Assembly (NCBI GenBank): GCA_937901895.1
Contig: CALGTD010000056.1
Location: 1 to 52,039, forward strand
Length of the DNA stretch: 52,039 nt
From: an uncultured Spartobacteria bacterium
GTDB lineage: Bacteria > Verrucomicrobiota > Verrucomicrobiia > Chthoniobacterales > JAATET01
Direction: 5' to 3'
How positions within the stretch are numbered: position 1 is the first letter of the stretch; each line of letters begins with the position of its first letter. Position numbers and translations under genes: made by a program. Shown here one piece after another: positions 51,857-52,039 of this stretch. The notes beneath the pieces were generated by a model, which saw only the letters and a list, made by a program, of their open reading frames with translations, did not search any database and had not been told where the DNA came from.

Positions 51857-51892
51857 AAAACGCTCCGGCCACTTTCGCGACCGGAGCGTTTT
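51857..51892 (-). terminator. Rho-independent terminator, usable in both directions
   Basis: Stem AAAACGCTCCGG (51857-51868) with CCGGAGCGTTTT (51881-51892), a 12-base loop, and T-runs on both strands. It lies 54 bases past the stop of the minus-strand gene at 51946 and so most likely ends that gene. Confidence 0.88.
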
Positions 51893-51945
51893 TCCGCCGG
51901 GAGGGAAATCCCCGGGGGGGTGGCGGCTTTCACCGCCGTGCGAGT

Positions 51946-52039
51946 TTACTTCCTTTTCTTCGCGACCTTTGCAGCGGGCTTGCTGGCGCGCTTCTCCTCG
52001 ATCGCAGCCTGGGCGGCGGCGAGGCGGGCGACCGGCACG
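51946..52039 (-). CDS. C-terminus of a protein with an Ala/Lys-rich tail (N-terminal part outside window)
   Basis: Only 30 residues are visible, ending in TAA at 51946: an AARLAAAQ-type helix and a lysine-rich tail, ...EEKRASKPAAKVAKKRK. Such tails are common on nucleic-acid-binding proteins and are not diagnostic. The protein cannot be named from this piece. Confidence 0.5.
   Translation of the reverse strand, partial: VPVARLAAAQAAIEEKRASKPAAKVAKKRK

Overview
The window is GC-rich, densely coded DNA from what looks like a member of the Verrucomicrobiota. The evidence is the mix of families: three PEP-CTERM proteins, a Minf_1886-family protein, a DUF1844 protein, a VTC/DUF4956 pair with a prepilin-like protein, a Rho with a long disordered N-terminus, and secreted glycoside hydrolases GH127 and GH78. 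The cell is Gram-negative: it has HldD for LPS heptose, lipoproteins, and an AsmA-like YdbH. I found no rRNA, tRNA, CRISPR array, phage or insertion sequence. The order below is inferred from strand, spacing and overlapping start/stop codons.

Layout. 1-340: the end of a surface protein with a proline/threonine linker and an Ig-like tail. 863-2822: two tandem PEP-CTERM paralogues, each preceded by the same imperfect palindrome and closed by a strong terminator. 3287-19562: a 16-kb minus-strand gene train. In transcription order it holds a VTC polyphosphate-polymerase-like protein, DUF4956 and a prepilin-like protein; then a signalling block (Cache hybrid kinase, UrtA-like receptor lipoprotein, second hybrid kinase, single-domain response regulator, HisKA-REC-SpoIIE phosphatase, RsbW-like kinase, STAS antagonist); then a secreted hypothetical protein, a UbiA-type prenyltransferase, YdbH and a YnbE-YdbL fusion lipoprotein. 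A stand-alone HPt protein (19758-20111) is divergent from it.

20116-25263: a minus-strand operon of TPR protein, hldD, FkbM methyltransferase, CobW-type GTPase, WD40 protein and short-chain dehydrogenase. 25367-28727: a GH57 glucan branching enzyme, a FlgD-Ig-like protein and a small exported protein. 28702-33269: an AraC regulator divergent from a LamG-type PEP-CTERM protein and a GH127 enzyme. 33322-35585: yebC and rho. 36026-39232: a GH78 alpha-L-rhamnosidase. 39245-45236: a minus-strand set of FmdB-type zinc ribbon, zinc-ribbon membrane protein, exported protein, Minf_1886 protein, M16 protease and DUF1844. 45358-46589: two tandem L,D-transpeptidase lipoproteins. 46586-52039: a Ski2-like helicase, a Tat-exported aldo/keto reductase, a decayed gene, a Tat-exported metallophosphoesterase, a terminator and the end of one more gene.

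The two most notable systems are these. First, a compact sensory module joins two hybrid histidine kinases and an amide/urea-type receptor to a complete partner switch (phosphatase, anti-sigma-type kinase, STAS antagonist), with the phosphotransfer parts spread over separate genes. Second, a lipid-bridge operon contains a YdbH with five recognisable ~125-residue modules and its two partners YnbE and YdbL fused into one lipoprotein. Functions come from motif recognition by eye; no database search was run.
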